Below are positions 24,001 to 36,900 of a stretch of 64,000 bases of DNA, in pieces. The position numbers and the translations under genes were made by a program. Every line of letters begins with the position of its first letter. Within the stretch, counting starts at the first letter, position 1. Origin of the DNA: Eopsaltria australis (Eukaryota > Chordata > Aves > Passeriformes > Petroicidae); contig JAVTVJ010000569.1 of the NCBI GenBank assembly GCA_034509425.1, positions 620,001-684,000 on the forward strand, read 5' to 3'. The notes beneath the pieces are model-generated. The model did no database searches and was not told where the DNA came from. It saw nothing but the letters and a program-made list of their open reading frames with translations.

Positions 24001-25940
24001 TTGTGCAAGGGTGTGCAGAAGACAGCTGGATGAGAGGGAGCTGTGTAGGCAAAAGGAATGTTTGCTCTTTGCTTTAGGCTCTGATTAGGTCAATTCTTGT
24101 GACAGAGTTATTCCCGCAAACCCACAATTACTGCTAGGCTGAGTTTTCTGGAAAAAGAGATTTCTTTGCATGCTGTCTGACCATCCCATTGCAGGATTGA
24201 TGGGTATTGGTATGGGTCTAGGTAAGTAAGGCAAGTTGCAAAAAGAATGCACTTAGGTTCTATATTGCTGGTTTTTCCATAGCTGAGAAATTAACCTCTG
24301 GCCCATATGTCTGTGCAAAAAACAGATATACTGCTGTGGGAAATTAATACTGGGATCAGAAGAAGCAGGAAACCATATACTGAGAAAGGTGACATTTTTG
24401 TTACAGTTATATTTCTTAGTCTTTGTGCTTCAGGCTTCATTTCATACTTCATTTTACCAAATGAAAACCAAACATGGTAAGGATGAAAAAAAATTGAGTT
24501 CTTTGTGGTTTTGAGCTGCTATTTAAATTAGTTCTTGTTACAGCTTTTAAGAACTACATTTTAGGAATGTAGAGAACCCTAACAAGTAAACAAATACACT
24601 TTAAATCAAATCATTGCAATATTATTCCTGATCTTTACAATATCTTGACTTTAAGTTTTATGCTAGAACAGCTGCAGGACTTTTGGGAGTAAAGAGTAAT
24701 TCTTAGTCAAATGACTGAGCAACTTACAAGGATTTGTCTTCTTAGATAAGAGATTTTTAAAAATAACATCAGAACACATGAAATAAGGCTTAAATGCCAT
24801 TATGACAAAAGACACTTAAGCTACTGATAATCATCCTGTGTATATTTGCACTCCACATGTTTATATGACAGACAGATCTAGACTTGCTTCAATTACCTTC
24901 TCAACATATTTTTGGATACTATTAATGCCATGAGAAATGTTATATATGTAAGTAAAAAAACCCTGTGAGTGAAAAGGGTACATCTGTCATCATTATTGCT
25001 GGCCCTTGTCAAAAAGCCCATCTTGTTAAAGTAGATAAGTGATTTTTAAAATTAGAGGTGAAAGAAACCTCTTAAATAGTTTTGTTCACCATGACAAACT
25101 GGGTGTGCTGCCATTATATTTTGTGTAGAAGAAAATGTTCATTCATTGGTTCATAACAGGTATCCCTTTCCAGCCTGAAACAATGTTCTTTTCTCTAATG
25201 CCTTTCTTTTCCTGTAACACTGTTGAGATCACAGTCTGATTTGATCACCTGGAAGGTGTTCTCAAGACACATTCCTAATAATACCCCTAATTATAATTAT
25301 AAGTCTACCTAGATTACTTTTAAATCAAGATTCGGGTCTTCATGGTGATGAATAAGGAAAATCTTGAATAGAAGTTATTTGGCTCCCAGAGGTCTGGATT
25401 TAAGACCAGGTTTGACTATGAGCTCCCACTGTGACTCTGAAGAGCTCATTGAATTTCCCTGTTCTCTAGTTGGTTATATGGTGTCTCTAATTCTTTACTA
25501 TGTAAAACCTGGTAAAATCTGCTTCTTCATCCCCAAGAGGATGACTGCTAGAATTTAATTCTGTCTGAGCACAAAAAGGTTCCTTTCCTACCCAAAGAAA
25601 GGAGGAGAGTTTGTTGATTCACAGTATGGACCTCTACAGTGCTAAAACAGGAAATGAAGTGACGGGAATTCCATGAATCATGTAGGTTGAATCTAATATT
25701 TTGTTTCTAAAAACCTAGGAAAAAATTATGAAACAATGGTGTGTCTTATGATCAAAAAGATTTATAATTCTGTTTTTTCAGAAGAGGAAATCCTATCAAC
25801 ACCATCTTTACATTTGTAAAGAGAGGTGTGAACACCTTCTGTGACACTATTTGATCTGTGCAAGACTTTGAACTGGTCATGATGATTCATTCACTTTCTC
25901 CTTAACAAAGACATTCTAATTTCAGCTGAAATTCATGGAG
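18061..25940. other. Gene desert
   Basis: Nearly 8 kb of AT-rich single-copy sequence. A GC-richer patch with open frames lies at 21990-22480 and a C/T-rich stretch at 22620-22820. No gene, RNA gene or repeat family can be supported. Confidence 0.5.
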
Positions 25941-26146
25941 TCATAGAATGGCTTGTGTTGGAAGAGACCTTCAAAATCATCTAGTTCCAACCCCCCTGGC
26001 ATGAGCAGGGATACCTTCTACCTGGTCAGGTTACTCAGGATCTCATCCAACCTGGCCTTGAAGGTTTCCTGGGATGGGGCTTCCACAAGATCTCTGGGCA
26101 ACCTGTTCCAGTGCCTCACCATCCTAGAGGTGAAAAATTTCCTACC
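25941..26146 (-). mobile_element. CR1 LINE 3'-end fragment, minus strand
   Basis: The plus strand reads TCATAGAATGG, GAAGAGACCTTC, ATCTAGTTCCAACCCCCCTG, ATCCAACCTGGCCTTGAA, ATGGGGCTTCCAC and GGCAACCTGTTCCAGTGCCT in order. This is the reverse complement of the avian CR1 3' UTR. It is a 5'-truncated dead copy of about 200 bp with no coding capacity. Confidence 0.95.
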
Positions 26147-29100
26147 TGTGTGTGGTAATGAACATTAGTGGATTAAGATGTCAATTCCACACCGTGTAAT
26201 GGCTTCTTCACAAACCTTATTCCCACACCACTAAGCATCAATTCAGCTGAATTTTTATGTATTTTCAAACATTAACTTATTGCAAACTTTCCAAGACAGA
26301 CAAAAGGCTGTCATAATGGGTGCTACTACAGGCACAGATTATATGGCCATGATAAAATACAGGGATAGTTAAGATATATTGGTGTTTTATCAGTTTTTAC
26401 TGGTGCTGCCAGAAACTGTAGACACTATTTTGGAAAAAGAAAGACTGAATAATTTCAGTCTTTTCTGAAATTTAGGGTGTGTTAATTTTCATTTATGTCA
26501 ATGTGGCTCTTGGCTTCTCTTGATTATTATATATTCAAGCTTGTCATCACTGTCAGAGTAAACAAGTGACCCAATTCAGCTTGGTCCTCACCTTTAACCC
26601 ACGTAAAATTTCAAAAGGAGACTCATTGTTTTTGCATGTGTCGTAACCCTGTAATTATGAAGAAATTCAGTAGCAAATTACTTCCATGGCTTTTCCCCTC
26701 CATTCTCAGCAGTTGAAAGCATTCCTTCAAGAGACATTAAATAGTCTCAATTTCCATGTTCTTCTGAGGACACCATACTAATGAAAATATACACTAAAGA
26801 TCTTTTTCTGAGCGAGAAAAACTGGTAAAGTCAGTGGAAGTAAATCACTGCTCGTTAACAGTTACAATTTGACATGCATTCCTTTTATTTCTCAACACCT
26901 CATTAATGTTGGAAAGGTACACACTGGGGACCATCTTGCAACTTTGAAGGAGATCCTGCATGCACAAAAAGTGTCTAACCATCTATTCCAATAATTTTTC
27001 TAGGTTCCTAGAGCCAGATAGTCATATATTGCTGTTGCTGTCATAATACGGGGAAATAATGGAGAAAAAATGGTGGATCAAATTCCAGAACATGTCAACA
27101 TATGTCCTGTGAAATAAGTGGTGTGATAAAGTGCTAGGAACTTGATGCCTGTCTCCACCATATTCTATCAACCACCAAAAGAAATTAACCTAAACTTGAA
27201 TATGTAAGTTAGGAACTGGTTGCACATATTGTGACATGGTTGTTCTGGCAATATGTGTAGAAAAGGCTGTTGTCCAGCTTCTCAAACCACAACAGCTAAA
27301 ACACATAGTGGGCTCCCGTGATATTTGTTGTCTTGCTGAGCCTCAAGTAGCTGACTTGTGAATGCATAATCAGTATGACATTTTGGAAGGCTGCTTTTAT
27401 TTGCAATATGTTTTCCTATGCTTGTCAGCTCTGAAGATGAAAGACAACCTGACATATTTTAAATAATGAGCTCTTTGATCAGAAAATATATGAAACAACC
27501 TTTTTTTCCCTGACACATTTTTGGTGAATTTGTCTGAATACCATAAATTGTGTATCTAAGAAACAGGCTTCAAGCAATTCCTTTGAGTTCCTTCTCTGTT
27601 AATAAAACCTGCTTTTATTGACAGGGAAGAAGCAAGTTCACCAAATGCTGGAAAGCTAAGATGACAGCTGATGTTCCTCTTTTCATAAATCCATGATTTA
27701 ATGTAATTTTGCAGTGGGACAGTCAGAATAATCTAGAGTCTGACACTGTTAATGAGTTGGTTAGGCCTAGAAATACTGGCCTAGAGACTTTGTCTTAGGG
27801 TTCTCTGACTTAACTGGTTTGAAGCTAAAGAAGTAACAGTAGAGGAGATAAATGCCATAAACAAGGTGTGTTGCACCTTATTGAATAGCCTGTCCATTGT
27901 ATTTTGTTAAAACTTAATATTAATCTATTACATTACACTGTAAGGCTTTGCATATCTGCAGTTTTTAACAGCACTAGGCTTTGTCTTAGCTGATATGGAT
28001 GAACTTTAAGATTTTTGTTCTACTGCTGCCAAAAAGAGACTGTTTTAGAGCAAGCTATATTTCAAGTAATTGCTTTCTGATGAGGTATAATAATGGGATT
28101 ATGGAATACAGGTAATTCAGATTCATGCTGATTTCATGTGTCCTAGCCTTTTAAAAACAGCTTAATTAAACTCTATATAAAAACAATACCAGCAGAATTA
28201 CTTGAGTTGATCTTTTCTCTCGTACCTTTAATCTCTTTGCAATTAACTATACTGTCTTCACATACTGGCAGTAAAAAGAGTGTAATTTCAAGAATTCCAT
28301 CTGGTCCAGTGGTATTCTCCAGCTTCCCAAAAGTGCCAATGGGCTCTCATTGTACCACTGACAGCAGAGAGGAGCTCTGTCAGAAGCGCTGTTATGCAAA
28401 GTTGTGAGGAAAAAGAGGGTGCAAGGAACCTTTCCTTCCTTAGAAATATTCTGCATAATGCTGATGAATGAGAAGGAAGAAATAAGCGGGAAATGGATAA
28501 AAGGTCCAGCTCCAGGCTTTGACTGATATCCATAATTGTCTTGCTCTGTAGATGTTTCTTTGTGCTGCCTGGCTTTGGCTCCTGATCCTCACCACAGCCC
28601 TGATTCAGCGACCGTGGCGCTGCTCACAGTGATGGACGTGCCCTGCCTGTGTCCATAATGACACATGGACTTTATAATATTGAATGCAGTTATGTTCAAT
28701 CCCTGCATGACCTGGGGCTCCAGTACTCTATCCCTGACTGCTGCAGAGAGCACTACTGATCAAAGATATTCCCACATCAGTGCTTTATTAACAAAACACA
28801 AAGCAGTAAACCTCCACCCAGTCACTGACCAGCCTGGGGACAGGACTGTCAATGGCCTGAGCTGAAAACCATGAACTCAGGAAAAATGTAAGGTTTTATT
28901 TTTTTCTTTCAGGATTATACATACTGTTCAGTTGAAGGTTGAACTTGAAAGTCTATGATTTTGACTAGGGTATAGTGCAAGTATGGCTTTAATAAGGATG
29001 GCTAAGGGGCTTTAAAATTCCTTAGCAGGACTGGATGTAAGGTCTGCTTGTGTTTCCTCAACCTCTCCACATTCCCCAATCACGTGACGATCACCTCTGC

Positions 29101-29790
29101 TCTTGTAATGGGACTCAGGTTAGGCTTAGACTGCGTAATTTGTAGGCTGCGATTTCCTTGATGCCTCTACAAAATTCAGAGCCTTGGTTGTTTATTCTTC
29201 CATGTCAGGTGTCTTCACTCTTCCCCATTCATTTGGTTTTGCTGAGCTCAGATCCATCAAATTCAAGTCAGTCATGCGTAGCGTTTTAGTATTATGAAGT
29301 TACCTAATTAACTTAAGAGAGATGCTAGAATCCAAAAATGCATATTTTGGCAAGGGTTAAACCTTAATCTCAAAAGCTACATGCCAATTCAAAGTGTATT
29401 TGTGTGCAGATTTATCTGAGTGGCTTGGCACTAAAGGATTTTCCATTGGCGCTAAAAGAACCACTGCATGCCAAGAAAGTAAATATCAAACAGAAATGTG
29501 CCAGTATTTCCTGCCAGTCTCACATATTTGAAACTTTTTCCATCCTCCATGCCATTGATTTTTGATATGCTCCCAGGCTTCCTAGGGAAAGGCTTTTGAG
29601 TTTCACCCCAGGATGCTGAAAGTCTTCTAATTTGAATACTAAAAATGTTAAATGAAAAAGAACCCCTCCCCCTTCTGACACCCCCAGGAAAAATCCCAGA
29701 ATCTTTTCCTGTGAAATGCTGGAAGACTTCAAGGAGTTTTTCAGCCATCAAAAATACACAACAAATAGAATCTGACATTTTTTCCAACTT
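26147..29790. other. Gene desert
   Basis: AT-rich single-copy sequence. ATG at 28552 opens a 26-codon hydrophobic frame (MFLCAAWLWLLILTTAL...) that resembles a signal peptide but stops at once. No gene is supported. Confidence 0.5.
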
Positions 29791-30513
29791 TTGCACAAAC
29801 AAGTTGGTAAAGCCTCTCCACCTCTTTTTGGGATCTCTCATCCATACACTTCTGACTGTGTTTCATTACTGATTCCTGCGTCTCAGTTTCCCACAATCGG
29901 CATTTTAATTTTTTTTCTTACTCATTCCTTCTCTTGGAGCTTTCTCCCTGCTCCTTCATGCCAAGTTCCACCCCTGAAGACTCTTTCACAAGTTGTCCTT
30001 ACACCATTGACCACCCAGTCCTGGGCTGGACTGCATTTCTTTGTGCCTGTGTTGCATTCTCAGACCAGGAGTTCTCCAGTCCTGGAAGCAGATGGCATTG
30101 AGCAACCTCCCAACCACTGGACTTGTTGCAGGTCACACTTCAGTCACAATGGGATCATGTTTAACAATATGTCCTATACTGAAACAGCAGTAATAAAAAT
30201 ATCCAGACTTTACTTCTTGGCCAATTCATTGGATGAAAAGAGGAAATGTCATAAGCAATTTAACATATTTTATGAAGTACAGACTATTTTGTTTCTGTTT
30301 CTAGTTTGTTTGCTGGTCATAATAACATTTTTTTCACTATTGTTTATAATATTGTGTACAAAACTTCTATATTTCTTAGTAACCTACTTGGCTTGCCTAA
30401 CCACAGTGTTCAAACATCTGTCAGGTAGATCTTCTAGATTCTGGACATGGTACAACATGGAAAAATGCAGTGAAAATCAAAAATACTTTTGCCTTACTAA
30501 TAAGGAACTTTAA
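29791..30513 (+). other. Long open frame (240 codons) of doubtful coding status
   Basis: The frame is open for 240 codons in AT-rich desert. It opens only at a TTG; the first ATG is at 30157, giving 118 codons. The ATG part contains a long hydrophobic stretch (about 30283-30408) that could make one or two membrane segments. I recognise no family, promoter or splice site. The AT-rich, Phe/Leu/Ile-rich composition suggests chance. Confidence 0.12.
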
Positions 30514-31535
30514 AAGGCATCTTGCTTGAAATTGATGCTAGTGGGAAGCGGTATTGCCTCTTAAAAATTATTTGGCCCATTACAACTTTTAAGTTGTCTG
30601 GTAACCAGTAGAGCCTAAAGATGGGATGAGTTTCTTGAAGCTGTGTGATGGAGGCAGAAGTAATAACTGCTGTCATCTTCCCTGAAGGCCCTTCTCACCT
30701 GACATTCCTAATGCTGCAGGGAACATAATCAGAAATAATACTCATATGATGAAGGAAATATTACTTAGAAGCAACTTACACACAAAGAGCTCCAGCTCCT
30801 GAGATGCTGGAGCTGGGCAATAGGAAATGCACAGCTTGGGAATCTCCATGCAGCACAGGATTGAATGGAGGCTCTGTGTGTACACATTTATCTGCACAAC
30901 CACATGAGCACATTTGAATTTACTAAGAGAAAGAAAGAGACAGGAAGGGTGTTGTGCAGTAGAAGCTGAAAGGAATTTTTAAAATTTAAAAACCCAACTG
31001 AAACAAATGAAATTATATGCATACGTCTGTGTTGATACTGGGAAAATAGTATATGCGCAAACAATACAAATCAGATTGAGGGTTCACTTCATGTATATGC
31101 TTTATAAATTAAAGACAGCATTCTCCTTCTGGGTCTGAAGTGTAGATCTTGATTGCACATTCTTTGCTGGAGTGAACTCACACCACACAGGGGCTGCACA
31201 CAGAGGTGGTGGCAGGGAAATGCCCTGTTGCATTTGGGAGAAAAATGCTGCCCAAAATCCAGGATGCTGCAGAGTTCTCCTCAGGCCATGGCACTGCGTG
31301 GTCCCAAGGTGGGGCTGGGCATGGTCCAGGTGTTTTTGATGCTGAAGGTGTTGCTCACATCAGGCCTTGCCTCTCAGAATGTGCATGGCTAGATGCCATG
31401 GCTTGGGGCTGTTTGGGAATGCCAAAGTGCATCTCCGGGGCTCTTAAAAGGCCACAGTCATTGGCCTCTTTCAGTGACCACTTACTGCTGGAATACTTGA
31501 AGGCTCTGTGCTCAGCAAAGTCTGTGAAAATAAGG
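30514..31535. other. Gene desert with one small hairpin
   Basis: Holds a 9-bp perfect hairpin, AGCTCCAGC (30788-30796) and GCTGGAGCT (30806-30814), with a 9-nt loop. A GC-richer stretch follows at 31150-31460 with overlapping open frames and no known domain. Confidence 0.45.
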
Positions 31536-31594
31536 CAATAAATAAAATAAAATGAAATGAAATAAAATAAAATAAAATGAAGTAAAATAAAATA
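31536..31594. repeat. (AATAA/AATGA)n pentanucleotide repeat
   Basis: About 12 pentamers of AAATA/AAATG type. The minus-strand frame over it reads as a Phe/Ile-rich peptide and is an artefact of the repeat. Confidence 0.9.
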
Positions 31595-33966
31595 TACCCC
31601 GGACTACCCTTTTTACAAGCTTCTGGAATGAGAAATGTGTAAAGTCTTTCTGCTAGAACAGTCATATCTTTTCAATCTGTGGCCCTGGAAGAAGGCAAAT
31701 TGTAAGACTGAAAGACTCCTTTTATCCTTGTGTTCCTTGTTGACTTTTATTTAAAATTTCACCCCAAATATTATCCGAATACAAATCAGTGATGACGAAT
31801 TAATTTTTTTCCTAAACTTTCTCTGCTGGGGATCTCCATCATTAGATATCATCATCATAAAGCTACTTTGGTTCAAAACCTTACTGTAAAAAGTCAAAAC
31901 TGCTGTAAGTCATGTTTTATATATAGTGATTCCTTAGCCTTGCCCAAACCTGGAGCAAAGAGCCTTAGTGAAAGGCCAGGTCTCAATGATGAATTTATTT
32001 TTTTCAAAGTTTTGTAATATGGAATAACAGCATGGAAAGAGCCCCACTGAAAAAAAGAACCTGTATTCACTCACTGAAGGAACTGTGCAGCAAAACCCTT
32101 GACACAGATACAGGGTGGTGTCACTGCAGCTTACTTGTGTGAGGAAGCTCTGGAGCTGTGCTTTCAGGGAGCTATACCTTTCTTCTCCTGTGATATGCTG
32201 TGTTTTTGCTATGGCTTTTAGAACACAGACAAGCAAAAAGACGACAGCTACTCTGAGCTGTATCAGCTCAGGGTTTGTAGCAACCTACCCACACTAAAAG
32301 TTAATGCTGCTGACTGTGGCCAAGAGAAAGGCCTTGGCAGGTTTCTTTCCTAAAGGTAGATCAGAGGACAAAATCTGTGAGGAAACAGGCAGCTTAATCC
32401 ACATATAAGCAATGTGTTCTCCCTTTTCCAATGGGTACAACAAACTGATCAGACATAAATTAAGCTTGTCCTCAACAGAAGACTATGGTAAAGGAAAGTA
32501 GAAATGTGTTTTTTAAAAAATTATATTTGATATAAAATTTGCAGGAAAACAATTATGCTGGTTTATATTCTGTTGGAATAATTCACTTGTTGCTGCCCAG
32601 TCTGTTAGTATAATTGGGCACACTGTAACTTATGGTAGGTCTCTGCTGCCAACCTCTGTTCTGTAATTCATTAGTTTCAAGTTGCTGCCACAACATATAA
32701 CTCATTAAAACTAGAGATCTTCCTAATTTTAATGGAGAAAAAGCATCCATGCTTATGAACTGCTAAAGTTTTGAAGCCTTTATTCAAAATGAACTGAGAT
32801 CAAGAGAAGTTATGATGCAAGAGGTGGAAATGGAAAGCAAAACCCTGTCTTGCCTTGTTAATGGACATGGTTGCCATGTGAATGATGATATTTTGGTCCC
32901 AGACAGCATTTTGGTTCCAGAAATAGTGAACTCAGGCTTTCATGCTCAAACAGCCTCAAATAGTCATTAACCACACTGCTCTTGGGTGTAAATGATTTTC
33001 ACATCAAAATAGTTTCTGAGATTCAAACAGGTAGAGGTAGCCCCTGCCTTGATTTTGAATGATTATATAAGAATCAGATGGGTTAATGCTCTCTTTCCAG
33101 TCTAATGCTGAGGGGCAGTATCTGTCTGGGCACTAGATTATGTGTTAGGATGGACCTGTGAATAGCATCATAGAAAGATATTTTACTCCTGCAGGTGCTC
33201 AGGAAAGGATATAGTGCATGGCTGGAGCTGAGGAACGTGTCTCCAGTGGCGCCTTGGAACACAGGACCCCTGGCAGCCCTGCTGGCCCCAGCCTTCTAAA
33301 TCCATCATCCTGTATCAATTACTGCTCGTTAGCAGATTCTGGACTACTCTGTTCCAAAGGGAAATGGGGGAGACAGTGCACTGTGTGGATAGATCCCTAA
33401 CCATGGATCTCAGGGAGAAGCCAGCAGGGTGAGTCCCATGCCCAGCATGTGAGAATTCACAGTTCTGATTATAGACTCTGTCTACAAGAGAGGCTGCTCT
33501 GGTTAAATTCAGCTTTTCTCTGGGGCCTTGTAAATCTAGAAGTGCTGTTTCTGTTAAGAAATATTGAAGTCAGACACCTTCTCAGTAGGACTGACTTGCT
33601 GGGAAAATTGTAGCTTGAGCTAGAAGGAAAGATCTTTTGTCAAAACCTGGAAGAAAATGAGAGGGAAGCTGGCAGAATGGAGCTGGTACCTAGCTAGAAA
33701 AGCTATTAAGTGTCAGAGTCTGGGGCCATGGGCAGCTGTTCTCTGCTAACACTTTCTAGCCATGTCCTTGCTGTGGAATTCTAAGGGGTAATTTCAAAAA
33801 GTTCCTTAATGGTTTCCAGTTAAGCATAAGCTAAGGCACTTTGCTTGCCCTCATTCTCTTTAAGTTACTGTTCAAGATGATGATTTTGGGTGTTTGTATT
33901 CATTGACACTGGGAGCTCTCACCCCTCTGTCCATGGTGAGTTAGTTTCCTAATCTCAAAAAGGAGC
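31595..33966. other. Gene desert, nothing recognised
   Basis: AT-rich single-copy sequence. A short GC-richer patch at 33215-33300 has no known identity. Confidence 0.5.
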
Positions 33967-33986
33967 AAAAAAAAAAAAAAAAAAAA
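33967..33986. repeat. Poly(A), 20 nt
   Basis: A plain mononucleotide run. No AATAAA lies just upstream, so it is not an obvious retrocopy tail. Confidence 0.95.
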
Positions 33987-36900
33987 GGCTCATTTCAGCC
34001 ACTGCTCACTTATATGAGCCTGTCAGGAAGCAGGAGCCTGTACCTGCTGTTGGTTCTTCCTGCAGCAGCCTTTTGGAGAGCTATGGGAGCTCCTGGGCAC
34101 CTGAAGTGCTGCTCAGCACAGAGCTCTGCAATAGGATATCAAAAGGAGTTATCAGTATCATAGAAGAAGAACAAATCCACTCACAAATCCACTGCAACAC
34201 AAAGTCTAGCAACCATGGAACTAGTTTATCTCACTAGATCTGCCCTACAATGCCCAGAGGCACTGTTATGCTTGATTTCTTTGACAGTTATCGTGGTGGT
34301 AAGAAACAGCTGGGAAGATGGCAATGCATCAGTCTTACTGGTTCTGCTCCAGAATTTTCATAAGAAAGTAGGGAAAGATTCAGGTCTCTACTAATGTGCT
34401 TGTATATGCAATTTTATGGGTGCAGCTGCTAAAGTGAGATACTTCACAAGTCTGAAACCTCAGAAGACTTAGAGATCAGACATTTCATTTGGAATCAAGC
34501 AGCTACGGAGGCAGAAATCCATATTCAAAGGTTTAAAGCACTTTCCCTATGCTATTGCTAATGAATAGGAGAACAAGCAGAGGGAAATCAATTGGAGATC
34601 ATGCCTTTGTTAAACCAGCTGCTGATAGGAAACCATATAAATTTTCCCTCATATTCCCATAGCTAAAATACAGCTTCCTGTGAAATATTGTGTATTAAAT
34701 GACACCACTTTGTGTGGTCGTATGGATTATTATTATTGATGTGTCTATTATCTTGTGGGGTTACTTCTGTTTAGGTATAATTATTTACAGAGTGTACAAG
34801 AAATTTGTCCCAGAATTCGGGTCCCACTGAACAGGGTAGTGTATCAGCAAGCAAAAGCTCTGCTGGCTGGATACATCTTGTTAGTTGAGACAGCACTTGG
34901 CACATGATGTGCTAACACCACTACAATCATTTTATCTAGTCCTGCTTTAAGTTGCTCAGTGAGGTAAGAACAGCTGAGGTCTGTGGACACAGAATGACAA
35001 TTCAGTGTGATACAGTAAAAATGGGTTAACAAATGGAAGTTCATAACGGGAGCTGCTGTAGCTCAGGGGTGTTCAGCTTTGTGCTGTACCCTGGTGAGTA
35101 CTGTCTACGTTTTTCCTTTGACTGTATTGCCTAACACCTTCCTACAGCACATGTTTAAATTCAAGACATTCCAAGGCCAACTTAGAAGTGTTGATACCTA
35201 AAAGCAAAGCAGCATAATTCAAAACAAAAAAAAAAGAAATCTAAACAGCTTTAGCTGAATGGGAAATATGTGGAACAACAGTGGCTTAGGCTCTTGGGAA
35301 GAAGAAAAAAAGAAATCCGATTGATCTGGGAAAAAAAAGAAACTATCTGGCACTTTTTTCACACTACACACAAAAATAAGTCACAAAACTTGAAATAACT
35401 TCAAAATATGTGAAATGTTTTATTGTGGAAAAGACAGAACGTACTTAGATGTTTCAGGAACTTTGTGTTTGGTCTTCTCTTCAGTAAAACATTGTTAGCT
35501 TTGCCCCGTAGAAAATTTGGAACCCAGTCTGTCTCTGCATAATGATCTGTTATAGAGGGTTGCAGAATGCCACAGTGCTTCTATTTTAGTACTTAATGTA
35601 AAGACTTCACTTCTCAGCTAGAAAAGACCTTTGATTTTCTAACGAATGTCTCAGATGATCTGAGAACTAGTGGGTGTGTTAGTAATCACTTGAGTTTACA
35701 AGTGGAACAATTATTTTAGCCAAACTGGAAGAGGGATGAAGGGGAGGTGAAAAACCTTCTTAATCCCCTCACACTTATTCCCACCAACGAAAGAGGGAAA
35801 ATCTAATTTCCTAACCTCTCCCACCCCAGCCCCATGGAAGAAAGATAGAGATAAAAAGGAACAGAAAGATCATAAATCTCTGAAAAAGTATTTAACAGTG
35901 ATGTTGAAAGCTTTTAGATATCTGATTCCTTGAGTCACACCTGAAAGACATGACCAGGCAGATAAGTGACCACTGGATTTCAGGTAGCCTCATAAGTCAT
36001 AGCTAATTTTTTTATTCCTCATCTCTCAGTATGGGGCAAACCCCCCTTGGCATTTCCATTCTGGCTTTGCCTTTCACATGTTCTGCCTTACCCACTGAAG
36101 GAAAATCCATATACCAAGTTTTAGTATGAAACAGAGTCTCATAAGGAGTCGTCATGAGAGATTCCTGCAGGAACAACTGTCCTTATCAGCAGCAATGTTG
36201 AAGACCCAAGGCAACCTCTCTGTAGCAAAAAAGAGATTTTTAAAAGTTCTGTATTTGAGAATGTTTGCTGTGTCTGGAAATAGTGAGATGTGGCTGCTAC
36301 CAAGGTTGAAAATCCAGACACTACTCTTAATATACTTTTAAGATAAGAAGTTCAAGAAGGGCACACACAAGATTAGACAACAATGAAATATAGATCTGAT
36401 TTTTACTTTTCAGATACTAAAAGCAATTGTAAAAATGTTATTTCACAAGGAAAGAATGATCATTAATCACTTTGGCATCATCCAGACAGTAATTATACCC
36501 TAGCTAAGCAAGGTAATTATAATTATACCAGGGGAAAGGTCTCTGACAAAGCCATAATAACTGGCTCTCTGTTACACAGCTGCCCATCTCCATAAAACAT
36601 AGTAAAAAGTACAAACACTGTTGTCCAGTTGACTTCTCTCTGTGGGGAAAGTGGAACAGCAAGAGGCAAGTCCTCACTGAGAAGGGAACAGAAAAAACCC
36701 CATGTGATGTCTGCCTGGAGCAAAGCAGTCACTTTGATGCCCAAACTGCTGAGTTTTAAAACCTAATAGGAAACAACAGATTTTGAGTCTGCAGTCATGG
36801 CTCAGGAGCATTTCTCTTGCTCAGATGCTTTCAAGTTTTTTCTCAATCAGAAAGCGGAGCTGCACACATTTTTAAGGGAGGAAAGCTGAAACTGAAGAAC

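Noticed and set aside
28552..28632. Short ATG frame with a signal-peptide-like start (MFLCAAWLWLL...), considered as a first exon of a secreted protein such as CYTL1
   Set aside because: It stops after 26 codons, has no convincing splice donor, and does not match CYTL1 as I remember it.
33967..33986. Poly(A) run considered as the tail of a processed pseudogene
   Set aside because: There is no AATAAA just upstream and no gene-like sequence before it.
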